From the NCBI RefSeq assembly GCF_000757725.1, contig NZ_JJMU01000029.1, positions 62,001-126,000 of the forward strand: a stretch of 64,000 nt of DNA. Reading direction: 5' to 3'. The translations under genes and the position numbers were made by a program. Below, one piece after another: positions 26,882 to 35,916 of this stretch (its first letter is position 1; each line of letters opens with the position of its first letter). The notes under the pieces were generated by a model. The model searched no databases. It had not been told where the DNA came from and saw only the letters and a list, made by a program, of their open reading frames with translations. Origin of the DNA: Sphingobacterium deserti (GTDB lineage: Bacteria; Bacteroidota; Bacteroidia; Sphingobacteriales; Sphingobacteriaceae).

Positions 26882-28747
26882 TTATGGCTGCACGTAACTG
26901 TTGTTAGATGATTCAATATCAGCTAACCGTTGTGACGGGTCAATTTCAACTTTCGCAACTTTCTTTTCCAATTTTAAGCTGTAGGTTGGCTTGGTCCAAA
27001 ACCAATCTTCAAGCACGGTCCTTTTCACACCTTCGTACATGCTAAAGTTTTCAGCAGGTTTCTCACCACGCATTTCGCGCAGCGGTATATAAAACAGCTC
27101 TTTCGTTCCATCAGCGTAGTGTACCAAAAGGTCGATAGGCATAGCAAAATTTGATTTGTTCGTGATTAGGATTTCTTGGTCATTTACGCTCGTCACACCG
27201 TAGTCAATAGTGCGTGTTGTGTTGATGAACAGATTGAAATACCATTTCAAATTGATACCTGAAACTTCTTCCGCTATCCGTTTAAAATCATTTGGAGTAG
27301 GGTGCTTAAGCTTCCAAACATCGTAAAACTTTAGAAAAGTCTTTTGCAGGTTTTCCTTTCCAATGATATAGCCAAGCTGCTCCGCTAAAACCTGTCCTTT
27401 GTTATATGCTTCATTGCTATAAGCGTAGTTACTGTTGTAGTAATCTGCCAGTAAACTCATAGGCTCTTCTTTCCCTGAAAGCGCCAATTTATAATAAGCT
27501 CTGTAGGCATCGATAACAGGGTTTGTTTCCAGTGCTCCCTTTTTCTCAAACAAATGCTGAAAGGCCAGCTCCTGTACATAGCTTGTAAAACCCTCATCAA
27601 ACCATTCGTCTACGGTTTCGTTGATGCCGAAGAGGTGTTGATACCAAGAGTGTGCCGCTTCGTGAAAGATAACACCAACAAGACTTTTTATATTTCGTCC
27701 GCCGGTAACAAGTGTTGCGGTACCATACTCCATGCCGCCATCGCCGCCCTGAACTATGCTGTACGTTGGCCAAGGGTAAGCGCCAAAACGAGCCGATGTA
27801 TAATCGAAAAATTCTGTAGCCAAGGAAAGAGCGGTTTTCCAATTATCTTTTACTTCTTTATTCGTAGGCAGGAAAACAGTATATACTGTAACGCCGCCTT
27901 TGCTCTGCGCAGAATCCACGGTAAAGTTGGGGTCGGCAGCCCAAACAAAATCATGAATATTCTCCGCTTTGAAATGCCAGGTCGCCTTACCATCTTCAGC
28001 AATAACTTTTGCCTTTTTATGATATCCTTTTACGGACAAAGGGTTTTGTAGTTTTCCCGATCCGCCTATCACGTAATCTTTATTAAGGTGGATGGTTACG
28101 TCAAAATCTCCAAAGGGTGCAACGAATTCGCGTGCGATATATTCGTCTAAATGCCAGCCAAATTCATCAAAGTGTGCCATTTTCGGGTACCATTGTGCCA
28201 TAGATAGCGCAACACCTTCTTTAGAATTACGTCCGCTCCGGCGGATTTGCTCGGGAACCTGAGCCGTCCATTGCATTTCGAAACGTGCAGTACTTCCGGC
28301 CTCGATGGCCTGTGGAAGGTCTACCACCAGCAATGTACCGTCTATTTTATACGTTGCTGCTTTTCCGTTCACGGTAAGCGCATCCACTTTTTGATAACCA
28401 ATTTGAGCAGGCGTTAGCGTAGCAATACGACTTTGGTATTTGGGATTGTCTTTTGTGCCAAGGTTAGTTGCCATGCGCGAATCGGGATCGCTGATATTAG
28501 CCAGCCGATAATCCATCATACTCCCCGGTTGAAAAGCATTAAAATAGAGATGGAAATATACTTTAGATAGGGATTGATTGGAATTATTGCTATAATTTAA
28601 GGTCATTTTACCTCGATATTGATACTTCTCTTCATCAACATCAATATCCATTTTATAATCCACCGCTTGTTGCCAATAACCTGCTCTTTGCGCAAAAAGC
28701 AGTGTGTTGACGAGCATAAAAAAAGCGAGGGTAAATAGTTTTCTCAT
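26882..28747 (-). CDS. M1-family metallopeptidase, secreted
   Basis: A 621-residue zinc aminopeptidase-like protein exported by a signal peptide (residues 1-19, cleaved after LLFA). The N-terminal beta saddle domain covers about 25-215. The catalytic domain shows GGMEYG (337-342, the GAMEN exopeptidase loop in variant form), HEAAH (362-366) and the third zinc ligand Glu385 in DEWFDEGF, giving HExxH-18-E. The C-terminal part holds a beta sandwich. It would trim peptides in the periplasm or outside the cell. The gene lies 11 bp after a small membrane protein gene and probably shares its transcript. Confidence 0.93.
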   Translation of the reverse strand: MRKLFTLAFFMLVNTLLFAQRAGYWQQAVDYKMDIDVDEEKYQYRGKMTLNYSNNSNQSLSKVYFHLYFNAFQPGSMMDYRLANISDPDSRMATNLGTKDNPKYQSRIATLTPAQIGYQKVDALTVNGKAATYKIDGTLLVVDLPQAIEAGSTARFEMQWTAQVPEQIRRSGRNSKEGVALSMAQWYPKMAHFDEFGWHLDEYIAREFVAPFGDFDVTIHLNKDYVIGGSGKLQNPLSVKGYHKKAKVIAEDGKATWHFKAENIHDFVWAADPNFTVDSAQSKGGVTVYTVFLPTNKEVKDNWKTALSLATEFFDYTSARFGAYPWPTYSIVQGGDGGMEYGTATLVTGGRNIKSLVGVIFHEAAHSWYQHLFGINETVDEWFDEGFTSYVQELAFQHLFEKKGALETNPVIDAYRAYYKLALSGKEEPMSLLADYYNSNYAYSNEAYNKGQVLAEQLGYIIGKENLQKTFLKFYDVWKLKHPTPNDFKRIAEEVSGINLKWYFNLFINTTRTIDYGVTSVNDQEILITNKSNFAMPIDLLVHYADGTKELFYIPLREMRGEKPAENFSMYEGVKRTVLEDWFWTKPTYSLKLEKKVAKVEIDPSQRLADIESSNNSYVQP

Positions 28748-28758
28748 GGGTTTTGGTT

Positions 28759-29199
28759 TTACATATAATAATATTCTACACCTTGTTGTTTTAAAACGTG
28801 TATAAGGGCGTTAAGGTCATCGTCTTTTTGAAACAGCTTATTTCTCCAATAACGTTTAGGCTGTTTTTTACGCTTATTAAAGATCATAATCAGGTTTCCG
28901 CCTGAGCGGGGTAGATTCCGCAAGTATTTGATATCTGCGAGCAAAAGCGTCTCGTGCTTTTTGTCATGAAACTGGATGGCGATCTCGCTATCCGTGACGA
29001 TCCACTGTGAATCGTTACGGCTCCATGTTATACTTAAAAATAATAGGAGCGGTAGACTGCATAGTACAATTAGAATTTTCGGCACTTCTTGTAGAGGAAG
29101 CCTCGAAACTATCGCCGTTACTATGCATACGCCGATTAATAGAAGGATCATATATTTTCCACGGTGCAGGGTTGCAATGTGAAACGTCTTTTCGCTCAT
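28759..29199 (-). CDS. Small membrane protein with two hydrophobic segments, unknown function
   Basis: A 146-residue protein taken from the ATG at 29197-29199; the frame extends nine codons upstream but MSEKTFHIATLHRGK is a more natural start. Two membrane segments sit at about residues 16-35 and 43-59 (LLLIGVCIVTAIV; LIVLCSLPLLLFLSI). The rest is a soluble domain with alternating hydrophobic strands (WIVTDSEIAIQFHDKKHETL, then LIMIFNKRKK) that resembles bacterial PH-like membrane proteins, without firm proof. It ends 11 bp before the M1 peptidase start, so the two are likely co-expressed. Confidence 0.7.
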   Translation of the reverse strand: MSEKTFHIATLHRGKYMILLLIGVCIVTAIVSRLPLQEVPKILIVLCSLPLLLFLSITWSRNDSQWIVTDSEIAIQFHDKKHETLLLADIKYLRNLPRSGGNLIMIFNKRKKQPKRYWRNKLFQKDDDLNALIHVLKQQGVEYYYM

Positions 29200-29313
29200 G
29201 AGCCAAAAATAAGAAAGAGCAATCATATTTTGCTCTTTTCTCTGAATATCACGATATCTTTACGCATAAGCGCCGTTTCCTTCGTGACAAAATATGAAGT
29301 TTGTTAAGGCCTG

Positions 29314-30168
29314 TTAAAAGTAGAAAAACTTTGCAGGGTTTAGTTTTTTATCATGCTGTGTTACTTCGTAATGCAGATGTGGGCCGGTACTTCTTCCCGT
29401 GCTGCCTAATAAGCCTACGATTTCGCCCGCTTCTATGGCTTCGCCTCGTTTTACGCGGGTTCTTGTAAGATGCGCGTAGCGCGTTTCAAAGCCATTGTTA
29501 TGTTTTACCATAACAACATAACCATAATCACCTTTGTAACCCGCGAATGCTACTTTACCTTTTGCCGTAGCCCTTACCGGGTCGCCCACCCGCCCTTTTA
29601 GGTCTACACCGCCGTGCATTTCGCGGCCCCTATTCGTAAATGGATTTCTACGGTAACCGAATGGCGACGTGATACGGCCAGGATGTGGCACACCAAATGG
29701 CATACCGTCTAATTTCGTTTCTAAATTTTTAAGCTGTTTTTTATAAAATAGGGAGAGCTCTACAAGATCTTCGTCATCATTTTCTACAGGGCCTCCAGCA
29801 TTTTTCATGCGTATTTCCTTTAAACCCCGAGTCCGCATTTTTTTATTGATGCGTTCCAGGGTGCTATCGATGGAATTAAATGATTTCTTCATCTCATCCG
29901 TCGTTAACTGGCTGTTGAATCCTTCCTTTTCCAATTGTCTTTTTTCCTCATTCAGGAGGTCTATTTTTTTATTGTAGGCCAATGTGTATTCTTCGGAAGT
30001 CTTTTGCTTAACGACGTAAGCAACTGAAAATACGGCGATAGCAATTAAAACAACTAGCGACCCCAATATTTTTTTCCAGTGGGTGACCATTAGGGTCGGC
30101 ACTTGCACTCTTTTGGTAGATGTACCATCCGTTTCCACGAAAAGTACAGCGGTTTTTTTCTTCAACAT
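29314..30168 (-). CDS. M23-family peptidase (LytM-type), membrane anchored
   Basis: A 284-residue cell-wall endopeptidase or divisome/envelope regulator. A single membrane segment (about 34-53, LGSLVVLIAIAVFSVAYVV) anchors it; a coiled-coil region (about 60-165) follows, and the LytM domain occupies the last 110 residues: GRITSPFGYRRNP, MHGGVDLKG with the zinc ligands His and Asp of HxxxD, YAHL, and GPHLHYEV with the HxH pair. All catalytic residues are present, so it is probably active. The frame opens 13 codons earlier, but the start at 30168 agrees with the promoter at 30207-30239. Divergent from mutY. Confidence 0.93.
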   Translation of the reverse strand: MLKKKTAVLFVETDGTSTKRVQVPTLMVTHWKKILGSLVVLIAIAVFSVAYVVKQKTSEEYTLAYNKKIDLLNEEKRQLEKEGFNSQLTTDEMKKSFNSIDSTLERINKKMRTRGLKEIRMKNAGGPVENDDEDLVELSLFYKKQLKNLETKLDGMPFGVPHPGRITSPFGYRRNPFTNRGREMHGGVDLKGRVGDPVRATAKGKVAFAGYKGDYGYVVMVKHNNGFETRYAHLTRTRVKRGEAIEAGEIVGLLGSTGRSTGPHLHYEVTQHDKKLNPAKFFYF

Positions 30169-30206
30169 ACTGTCAATAACAAAAACTGTTTTTATGATAC
30201 GGAGCA

Positions 30207-30239
30207 CAAAGGTACCCTAACAACTGCTTTATGTTCAAT
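30207..30239 (-). promoter_or_regulatory. Promoter of the M23 peptidase gene
   Basis: On the minus strand TACCTTTG (30214 to 30207) matches the -7 consensus, with ATTG about 21 bp upstream as a weak -33 element. The transcript would start near 30200, giving a leader of about 30 nt before the ATG at 30168. Confidence 0.5.
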
Positions 30240-30302
30240 ATTTTACATTTTTTAACATTTCGACATCACGTTTTTATTGTAAAAAAATAAGCAACTTTGC
30301 AT

Positions 30303-31370
30303 ATGTCGTTTGCATTGAAATTGATGAATTGGTACCGTGAGCATGGACGCGATTTACCCTGGAGAAACACCCAAAACCCCTATATTATATGGCTTTCCGA
30401 GATTATACTTCAACAGACAAGAGTTGAGCAAGGTTTGCCGTATTTCCATCGCTTTTTGGAGGCTTTTCCAATTGTAACAAAATTTGCCGCTGCAGAGGAA
30501 GAAGAGATACTGAGGTTGTGGCAGGGACTGGGCTATTATTCGCGCGCCAGAAATATGCATAAGGCAGCTAAAATGGTGGTAAATGATTTTGATGGCATAT
30601 TTCCCAGCAGCTATACGGAGGTCATTCGCCTGTCAGGCGTTGGCGACTATACGGCGGCAGCAATTTCTTCATTTTCTTCCAATGAAGCGAAAGCTGTGGT
30701 CGATGGAAATGTCTATCGCGTGTTGTCCCGGTATTTTGGTATTGACGAACCCATCAACGGAACCAAAGGCAAAAAAGTGTTTGCAGAGATTGCAGCCGAC
30801 ATGTTAGACATGAAAGATGCATCGACATACAATCAGGCAATTATGGATTTTGGCGCTTTGCAATGCAAACCCAAAAAGCCAGATTGCGAAATCTGTGTGT
30901 TTAATTTGGAATGCGTTGCTCATCGTGAGGGAATTGTCGATAGGCTTCCGGTAAAATTGAGGGGTAAAGCCAGCAAAAACCGATATTTCCACTATTTCAT
31001 TGTCGAGAGCGACAACCAACTTTTGATGTCGAAAAGAGGCGAAGCCGATGTATGGGCAAACTTATATGAATTTCCCATGCTAGAAACCGAGCAAGATCTT
31101 ACGCTGGAAGGACTTTTGAAAACAGCGCAATTCTCGGAATACTTTGATGAAGAGGCGAGCTTCGTACAGTTGGGCAATGTCACCAAGCATATCTTAAGCC
31201 ATCAAAACATCTATGCCCGCTTTTACATGTTGGAAGATGCGAAATCACTTCGCATCAAAAAAAGCAATTGGAATTATTTTTTTGTTGAAAAAATCGATAC
31301 ATTAGCCAAACATAAACTTATATTTTCTTTTCTTGAAAAGAACAAACAGCTAATTAACCCTAAATTTTAA
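30303..31370 (+). CDS. mutY: A/G-specific adenine glycosylase
   Basis: MutY removes adenine mispaired with guanine or 8-oxoguanine. The 355-residue length is typical. Seen: LPWRNTQNPYIIWLSEIILQ with catalytic Glu33, helix-hairpin-helix LSGVGDYTAAAI (about 110-121), catalytic Asp134 in VVDGNVYRV, the 4Fe-4S ligands Cys188, Cys195, Cys198 and Cys204 (C-x6-C-x2-C-x5-C), and a C-terminal NUDIX-like domain for 8-oxoG recognition. ATG 30303 is chosen; the frame opens two codons earlier at TTG. A degenerate -7 element (CAACTTTG) ends 3 nt before the start. ssb follows after 2 bp in the same transcript. Confidence 0.96.
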   Translation: MSFALKLMNWYREHGRDLPWRNTQNPYIIWLSEIILQQTRVEQGLPYFHRFLEAFPIVTKFAAAEEEEILRLWQGLGYYSRARNMHKAAKMVVNDFDGIFPSSYTEVIRLSGVGDYTAAAISSFSSNEAKAVVDGNVYRVLSRYFGIDEPINGTKGKKVFAEIAADMLDMKDASTYNQAIMDFGALQCKPKKPDCEICVFNLECVAHREGIVDRLPVKLRGKASKNRYFHYFIVESDNQLLMSKRGEADVWANLYEFPMLETEQDLTLEGLLKTAQFSEYFDEEASFVQLGNVTKHILSHQNIYARFYMLEDAKSLRIKKSNWNYFFVEKIDTLAKHKLIFSFLEKNKQLINPKF

Positions 31371-31372
31371 TT

Positions 31373-31819
31373 ATGGCAAGTGTTAACAAAGTAATTTTGG
31401 TTGGACATTTGGGCAAAGACCCTGAAGTACGATATCTAGAAGGCAATATCACCGTTTGCAGTTTTCCTTTAGCCACATCAGAAACATATACGAAAGATGG
31501 CGTTCGTATGCAACATACAGAATGGCATAACATCGTTATGTGGCGTAACCTGGGCGAAATGGCCGTTAAATACCTCAAAAAAGGTAAACTTGTATATATC
31601 GAAGGCCGCCTGCGCACACGGAATTATGAAGACAAGGAGGGCACCAGACGCTTTGTAACCGAAATCGTAGGTGAAAGCTTCAAATTGCTGGGAAGACCAT
31701 CTGACTTTGGCCAAACTACCAAAAGCACACATCCAGAAAATACAACAGAAGAGGTTGAAAAGGAACAAGAAGTGGACTTCACAGAAACCGATAATGATAC
31801 CGATGGATTGCCATTTTAA
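31373..31819 (+). CDS. ssb: Single-stranded DNA-binding protein
   Basis: SSB coats single-stranded DNA and recruits replication and repair proteins. The 148-residue protein has the OB fold (NKVILVGHLGKDPEVRYLEG, then WHNIVMWRNLGEMAVKYLKK and LVYIEGRLRTRNYEDKEGTR) in residues 1-110, a variable acidic linker, and the acidic tip DTDGLPF that binds partner proteins. It begins 2 bp after the mutY stop, which implies coupling of a repair glycosylase with SSB. Many bacteria carry a second ssb gene elsewhere; this window cannot show whether this is the main copy. Confidence 0.95.
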   Translation: MASVNKVILVGHLGKDPEVRYLEGNITVCSFPLATSETYTKDGVRMQHTEWHNIVMWRNLGEMAVKYLKKGKLVYIEGRLRTRNYEDKEGTRRFVTEIVGESFKLLGRPSDFGQTTKSTHPENTTEEVEKEQEVDFTETDNDTDGLPF

Positions 31820-31886
31820 GACCTCCGCGATCGAGATTCTTGCTTAAAATTGGAACTGTGTGGGCATAAGTTTTAATATTTTGCCG

Positions 31887-31894
31887 TATCTTTG
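31887..31894 (+). promoter_or_regulatory. -7 element (TATCTTTG) before pheS
   Basis: TATCTTTG matches the consensus and ends 6 nt before the ATG at 31901. Its position implies transcription starting at about the ATG itself. Confidence 0.45.
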
Positions 31895-31900
31895 GACACT

Positions 31901-32938
31901 ATGTTGCAGGACAAAATTAAGCAGTATTCAGAAGAGATAAATCAGTTCACGCCTACATCAGCTGCTGATGTGGAACAATTTCGGTTAAAATTCCTCGTAT
32001 CCAAAGGACTCGTCAAGGCTTTGTTCGACGAATTTAAATCTGTTGGGCCTGAAGAGAAACGCACTTTGGGCAAAGTTTTAAACGAATTTAAACAGCTTGC
32101 CGAGCAAAAGTTTAGTGAGGCACAAGCTCAATTTTCAGGAACATCTGACACGCAGTCGAAAAAAGAAGGCGATCTAACATTACCGGGTGAAGGTTTTCAG
32201 CTGGGTTCACGTCATCCGCTTTCGCTAGCGCGCAAGGAAATTGTTGAAATCTTTAAGAAGCTCGGATTTGTGGTATCTGAAGGGCCTGAAATTGAAGATG
32301 ACTGGCATAACTTTTCTGCCCTTAATTTTCCTCCTGAGCACCCTGCCCGGGATATGCAAGATACTTTTTTTGTAGAGAAAAAGGAGGGAAATGATATTGC
32401 CCTGCGCACACATACATCCTCGGTACAAGTACGCTTAATGGAGATGGGCCAGCCGCCTTTTCGGGCGATAATGCCAGGCCGGGTGTATCGCAATGAAGCC
32501 ATATCCGCAAGAGCACACTGTTTCTTCCATCAGGTAGAAGGCTTGTACGTAGATGAGAACGTTTCTTTTGCAGATTTAAAGCAAACACTTTTTCACTTTG
32601 TCCAAGAGTTATATGGTGAAGGCACGAAGGTTCGTTTTCGTCCTTCTTATTTTCCATTTACGGAGCCTTCAGCAGAAATGGATATTTCTTGTACCATTTG
32701 TAAAGGCGAGGGATGCCAGCTTTGTAAATATTCTGGTTGGGTAGAAATTTTAGGTTGCGGTATGGTCGATCCGAATGTGCTGGAAAACTGTGGCATTGAT
32801 AGTAAAAAATATTCAGGCTTCGCATTCGGTATGGGCATTGAGCGAATTACAAACTTGAAATACGAAATTCGCGATTTGCGGTTGTTCTCCGAAAATGACG
32901 TGAAGTTCCTCTCGCAATTCGAAACAGAGATTATTTAA
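31901..32938 (+). CDS. pheS: Phenylalanine--tRNA ligase alpha subunit
   Basis: PheS is the catalytic subunit of the alpha2beta2 enzyme that charges tRNA-Phe. At 345 residues it is full length: a coiled-coil arm (about 1-85), then the class II core with LGSRHPLSLARKEIVEIF, GPEIEDDWHNFSALNFPPEH, HTSSVQ, the motif 2 region RVYRNEAISARAHCFFHQVE, RPSYFPFTEPSAEMDI, four cysteines (CTICKGEGCQLC), and motif 3 GFAFGMGIERI. The ATG at 31901 follows a -7 element closely; the frame opens three codons earlier at a TTG. The beta subunit gene is not in this window, as in many Bacteroidota where pheS and pheT are apart. Confidence 0.97.
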   Translation: MLQDKIKQYSEEINQFTPTSAADVEQFRLKFLVSKGLVKALFDEFKSVGPEEKRTLGKVLNEFKQLAEQKFSEAQAQFSGTSDTQSKKEGDLTLPGEGFQLGSRHPLSLARKEIVEIFKKLGFVVSEGPEIEDDWHNFSALNFPPEHPARDMQDTFFVEKKEGNDIALRTHTSSVQVRLMEMGQPPFRAIMPGRVYRNEAISARAHCFFHQVEGLYVDENVSFADLKQTLFHFVQELYGEGTKVRFRPSYFPFTEPSAEMDISCTICKGEGCQLCKYSGWVEILGCGMVDPNVLENCGIDSKKYSGFAFGMGIERITNLKYEIRDLRLFSENDVKFLSQFETEII

Positions 32939-33136
32939 ATATGATTGAAGGAACCCAATACACATCTGTTCTTACATCCTTTGAAACCATCTTATGTTGT
33001 AGAGCAATTAGCTGTCATGGGGTTCCTAAAATTTCGTTTCCGGCTCATTGCAATCAAGCGGCAGCTACGGCATGTTTTTTACTATCGGATGTCGTTGGGT
33101 TAAGTAGTAAAGTGTTTTACGTACAAAACCTATTGC

Positions 33137-33712
33137 ATGGAAACGGATAAGGTCATATTGTCAATAAAGAAGTCAGCTCGCGAGCTTTTCAGGCGCTATG
33201 GCTATAACAAAACCAGCGTCAATGAGCTTGCTAAACATTCAAAAATAGCTAAGGCGACTTTCTATAAACATTTTTCAAGTAAGGAACTGATTTTGCACGC
33301 CGTCCTGATGGACTATATTCGTGAAAATGTGCAGGATATCCTGGATAAAAATGTGCGAGAGAAAGACTTGTCAACATTCTTGGCGAATACTATTCTTCGG
33401 GTAAGCCGTGTAACCTACACCGTGTGTAATGAATTTGTTGGCTGGGAGTTTATTCGAGAATCTGCTAACGCGCAGGAGTACTTGAAAACACTGTCTGATG
33501 ATTTGGAATTTCTCCTCCTAAGTTCTTTTATTCAGAATGAGACGATAGGGCAGACTGTACCTGAAGAACGACTAACATTCTTGATAAAGTCCAGTAAAAA
33601 TATTGTTTTTTCTTTTGCTTTTACAGCCGTTACCGAGGCCGATGTCCGTAAGAATTTCATCTCCTTCCAAAAGGAAATATTGCCTTATCTCGTACAGGCT
33701 ACATTAATCTAA
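33137..33712 (+). CDS. TetR/AcrR-family transcriptional regulator
   Basis: A 191-residue repressor-type protein. The N-terminal helix-turn-helix is plain: ARELFRRYGYNKTSVNELAK then HSKIAKATFYKHFSSKELIL (residues about 13-55). The C-terminal ligand and dimer domain is helical and without recognisable ligand motif. It is not next to an efflux pump or any obvious target; pheS lies upstream after a 198-bp gap and rlmD downstream after 137 bp. It could act on itself or at a distance. Confidence 0.88.
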   Translation: METDKVILSIKKSARELFRRYGYNKTSVNELAKHSKIAKATFYKHFSSKELILHAVLMDYIRENVQDILDKNVREKDLSTFLANTILRVSRVTYTVCNEFVGWEFIRESANAQEYLKTLSDDLEFLLLSSFIQNETIGQTVPEERLTFLIKSSKNIVFSFAFTAVTEADVRKNFISFQKEILPYLVQATLI

Positions 33713-33833
33713 GTTTCAAAACTGCTATAGACAGATCGTTAATTCGCTTGTTTTCATTTTTATTCGTGGTAAGGTGCGCGCTGTTGTATACCTGATTAGA
33801 TACGGAGTGCTTTAAGGTTCAGCTAAAAAAGCG

Positions 33834-33841
33834 TACTTTTG
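33834..33841 (+). promoter_or_regulatory. -7 element (TACTTTTG) before rlmD
   Basis: TACTTTTG fits TAnnTTTG and ends 8 nt before the ATG at 33850; the transcript would begin at or within a few bases of the start codon. Confidence 0.45.
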
Positions 33842-33849
33842 CAGCCATT

Positions 33850-35256
33850 ATGGGTAGACGAATTCCACAAGACAAAAAATTTATCGCCAACGTCGATATT
33901 ATAGACATTGCTGAAGAGGGCAAGGGTGTAGCGAAGCAAGATGAGATGGTGATGTTTATAGAGCAGGCGGTCCCAGGCGATGTTGCTGATGTGGAGCTAT
34001 TACGCAAAAAAAAGAATTTTGCTGAAGGGAAATTGGTGGCTTTAAAACAGCCTTCACCACATCGGGTAGATCCATTTTGTCCGCATTTTGGCGTCTGTGG
34101 GGGCTGTAAATGGCAACATATGAATTACCCGGCGCAGCTTCAATTTAAGCAACAATATGTGGATAACGCACTGCGACGTCTGGGAAAAGTCGATACCCAA
34201 TCGATGGAAGAAATATTAGGCTCTTCGCAAACAGAATACTATCGCAACAAGCTGGAATTCACTTTCTCTAACAAGCGCTGGCTTACCTCTTTAGACCAAG
34301 AGGTTTTACCGGAAGATATGAATGCTCTTGGTTTTCATGTTCCAGGACGTTTTGATAAAATTCTGGATATTGATCATTGCTTTTTACAACAGGATCCTTC
34401 GAATGCCATCCGGAATAATGTGCGCGAGTTCGCCGTTAAGAATGATATATCTTTCTACGACTTACGCGAACACGAGGGTGTATTGCGGAATTTAATCATT
34501 CGGACCTCATCCACGGGCGAGGTAATGCTTATTGTGGTATTTGCCTACCCTACTGAAGAACAGGTGGAGCTGCTCATGGCCCATATTCACCAAAGTTTTC
34601 CAGAGCTAGCATCGCTGCTTTACATTGTAAATCAAAAACGTAACGACACTATTTTCGATCAGGATATTCACCTATTTGCAGGTCGGGATTTTATTTATGA
34701 GGAGATGGAAGGATTAAAATTCAAAGTTGGACCGAAATCATTCTACCAAACAAACTCTGCCCAAGCTTACGAGCTGTATAAAATTACACGGGAATTTGCA
34801 GATTTAAAAGGCGACGAGCTGGTTTACGACTTATATACAGGAGCTGGCACGATCGCTAATTTTGTCGCCAAAACGGCGCGTGAAGTTGTTGGTGTGGAGT
34901 ATGTACCATCAGCAATTGAAGATGCAAAAATTAATTCAGCGATAAACGGGATCAGCAACACCAAGTTTTATGCCGGTGATATGAAAGATGTGCTTACTTC
35001 GGACTTTGTTGCCGAGCATGGCAAACCCGATGTGGTTATTACCGATCCGCCACGGGCTGGAATGCACGTCGATGTGGTACATCGTATCTTAGAAATGGAA
35101 GCCGATAAAGTGGTTTATGTTAGTTGCAATGCCGCTACGCAGGCAAGAGACCTGGCTATATTGCAAGAAAAATATGCTGTAGAACGGATTAAGCCTGTTG
35201 ATATGTTTCCGCATACACAGCATGTAGAAAATGTTGTTTTGCTCCGTTTGAAGTAG
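33850..35256 (+). CDS. rlmD: 23S rRNA (uracil-C5)-methyltransferase of the RlmD/RumA type
   Basis: This SAM-dependent enzyme makes 5-methyluridine in 23S rRNA (position 1939 in E. coli). The 468 residues contain a TRAM RNA-binding domain (about 12-66), an iron-sulfur site with Cys77, Cys83 and Cys86 (CPHFGVCGGCKWQH), the SAM-binding VYDLYTGAGTIANFVAK, DPPRAGMH, and the nucleophile cysteine in VVYVSCNAATQARDL. The end QHVENVVLL is typical. The Fe-S motif separates it from TrmA-type tRNA enzymes, but which uridine is modified (1939 or 747, or both) cannot be told. It is monocistronic. Confidence 0.92.
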   Translation: MGRRIPQDKKFIANVDIIDIAEEGKGVAKQDEMVMFIEQAVPGDVADVELLRKKKNFAEGKLVALKQPSPHRVDPFCPHFGVCGGCKWQHMNYPAQLQFKQQYVDNALRRLGKVDTQSMEEILGSSQTEYYRNKLEFTFSNKRWLTSLDQEVLPEDMNALGFHVPGRFDKILDIDHCFLQQDPSNAIRNNVREFAVKNDISFYDLREHEGVLRNLIIRTSSTGEVMLIVVFAYPTEEQVELLMAHIHQSFPELASLLYIVNQKRNDTIFDQDIHLFAGRDFIYEEMEGLKFKVGPKSFYQTNSAQAYELYKITREFADLKGDELVYDLYTGAGTIANFVAKTAREVVGVEYVPSAIEDAKINSAINGISNTKFYAGDMKDVLTSDFVAEHGKPDVVITDPPRAGMHVDVVHRILEMEADKVVYVSCNAATQARDLAILQEKYAVERIKPVDMFPHTQHVENVVLLRLK

Positions 35257-35317
35257 TTCAGGGATTGGGCAAATTCAAAATTTGAGAAAGCAGCTTCTTA
35301 ATTTTGAAGTATTCATT

Positions 35318-35460
35318 TTTTACTTTTGAATTTGAAGGGTTCTAATTTCTAACTTTTGACTTGTTTGCTCTGACTTTTTACTTTTAAATTTGAAGGTTCT
35401 AATTTCTAACTTTTAACTTCTGACTTTTTACTTTTAAATTTTTACTTTTTACTTTTCAAA
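35318..35460. repeat. AT-rich tandem repeat, about 50-bp unit, 2.5-3 copies
   Basis: A unit of 50 bp starting TGACTTTTTACTTTTAAATT (35371-35420) recurs at 35421 for over 20 bases, and a diverged copy precedes it from about 35318; TTCTAATTTCTAACTTTT appears in both longer copies. Within the unit TTACTTT-like heptamers repeat. The array ends at the ATG of the next gene, so it forms that gene's whole upstream region. Confidence 0.75.
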
Positions 35461-35856
35461 ATGGATATTGAAGATTTAATGGCACGGGATTCATCTGCTG
35501 ACGATCCGACCGCGTCCAGTCCCTTAAAGAGCTTAAAACTAGACTTAGACTTTTACAAGGAATCTATAAAAGAGGTTGCTAACGAGATGATCGCAGAGGG
35601 CTACACCTTGTATCCCATTTTTATTGCGCATCAGCATGAGGTGAACGTTGGCGAAATGTTATTAGACAAAAATGAATTGAATACGCAATGGACTATACAA
35701 GTAAGTTCCTTCGAAGAATTTGTTGAGCGTGGGCTTATCAAGGAAGAGCGTAAAGATCATTTTATAAAAAGCTATAAAAACGCGAACGATTTCATGTGTT
35801 TATTTGTCATTGTACCTGAGGGGGCAAATTTCGTTTTCTATCCCTACGCGAACTAG
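35461..35856 (+). CDS. Hypothetical protein, conserved-looking, cytosolic
   Basis: A 131-residue acidic protein without signal or membrane segment. After a variable N-terminus (about 20 residues, DSSADDPTASS) the rest is regular: LDLDFYKESIKEVANEMIAE, GYTLYPIFIAHQHE, WTIQVSSFEEFVERGLI and FMCLFVIVPEGANFVFYPY. The pattern suggests a compact alpha/beta fold. I do not recognise the family by name. The start directly abuts an AT-rich tandem repeat array, so the promoter must lie within the repeats or there is read-through from rlmD. Likely real because of its ordered composition. Confidence 0.75.
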   Translation: MDIEDLMARDSSADDPTASSPLKSLKLDLDFYKESIKEVANEMIAEGYTLYPIFIAHQHEVNVGEMLLDKNELNTQWTIQVSSFEEFVERGLIKEERKDHFIKSYKNANDFMCLFVIVPEGANFVFYPYAN

Positions 35857-35916
35857 GTTCAATAATTTAAATCTTTTTAACATAGAGAAGTCTAAACATT
35901 TGTTATTTTTAGCTTA

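Noticed and set aside
32941-33150. 69-codon frame directly after pheS
   Set aside because: Starts 2 bp after the pheS stop but is rich in Cys, Ser and Thr, overlaps the start of the TetR gene and shows no conserved pattern.
35318-35460. CRISPR-like array
   Set aside because: Repeats are adjacent, AT-rich and without unique spacers, so this is a simple tandem repeat.
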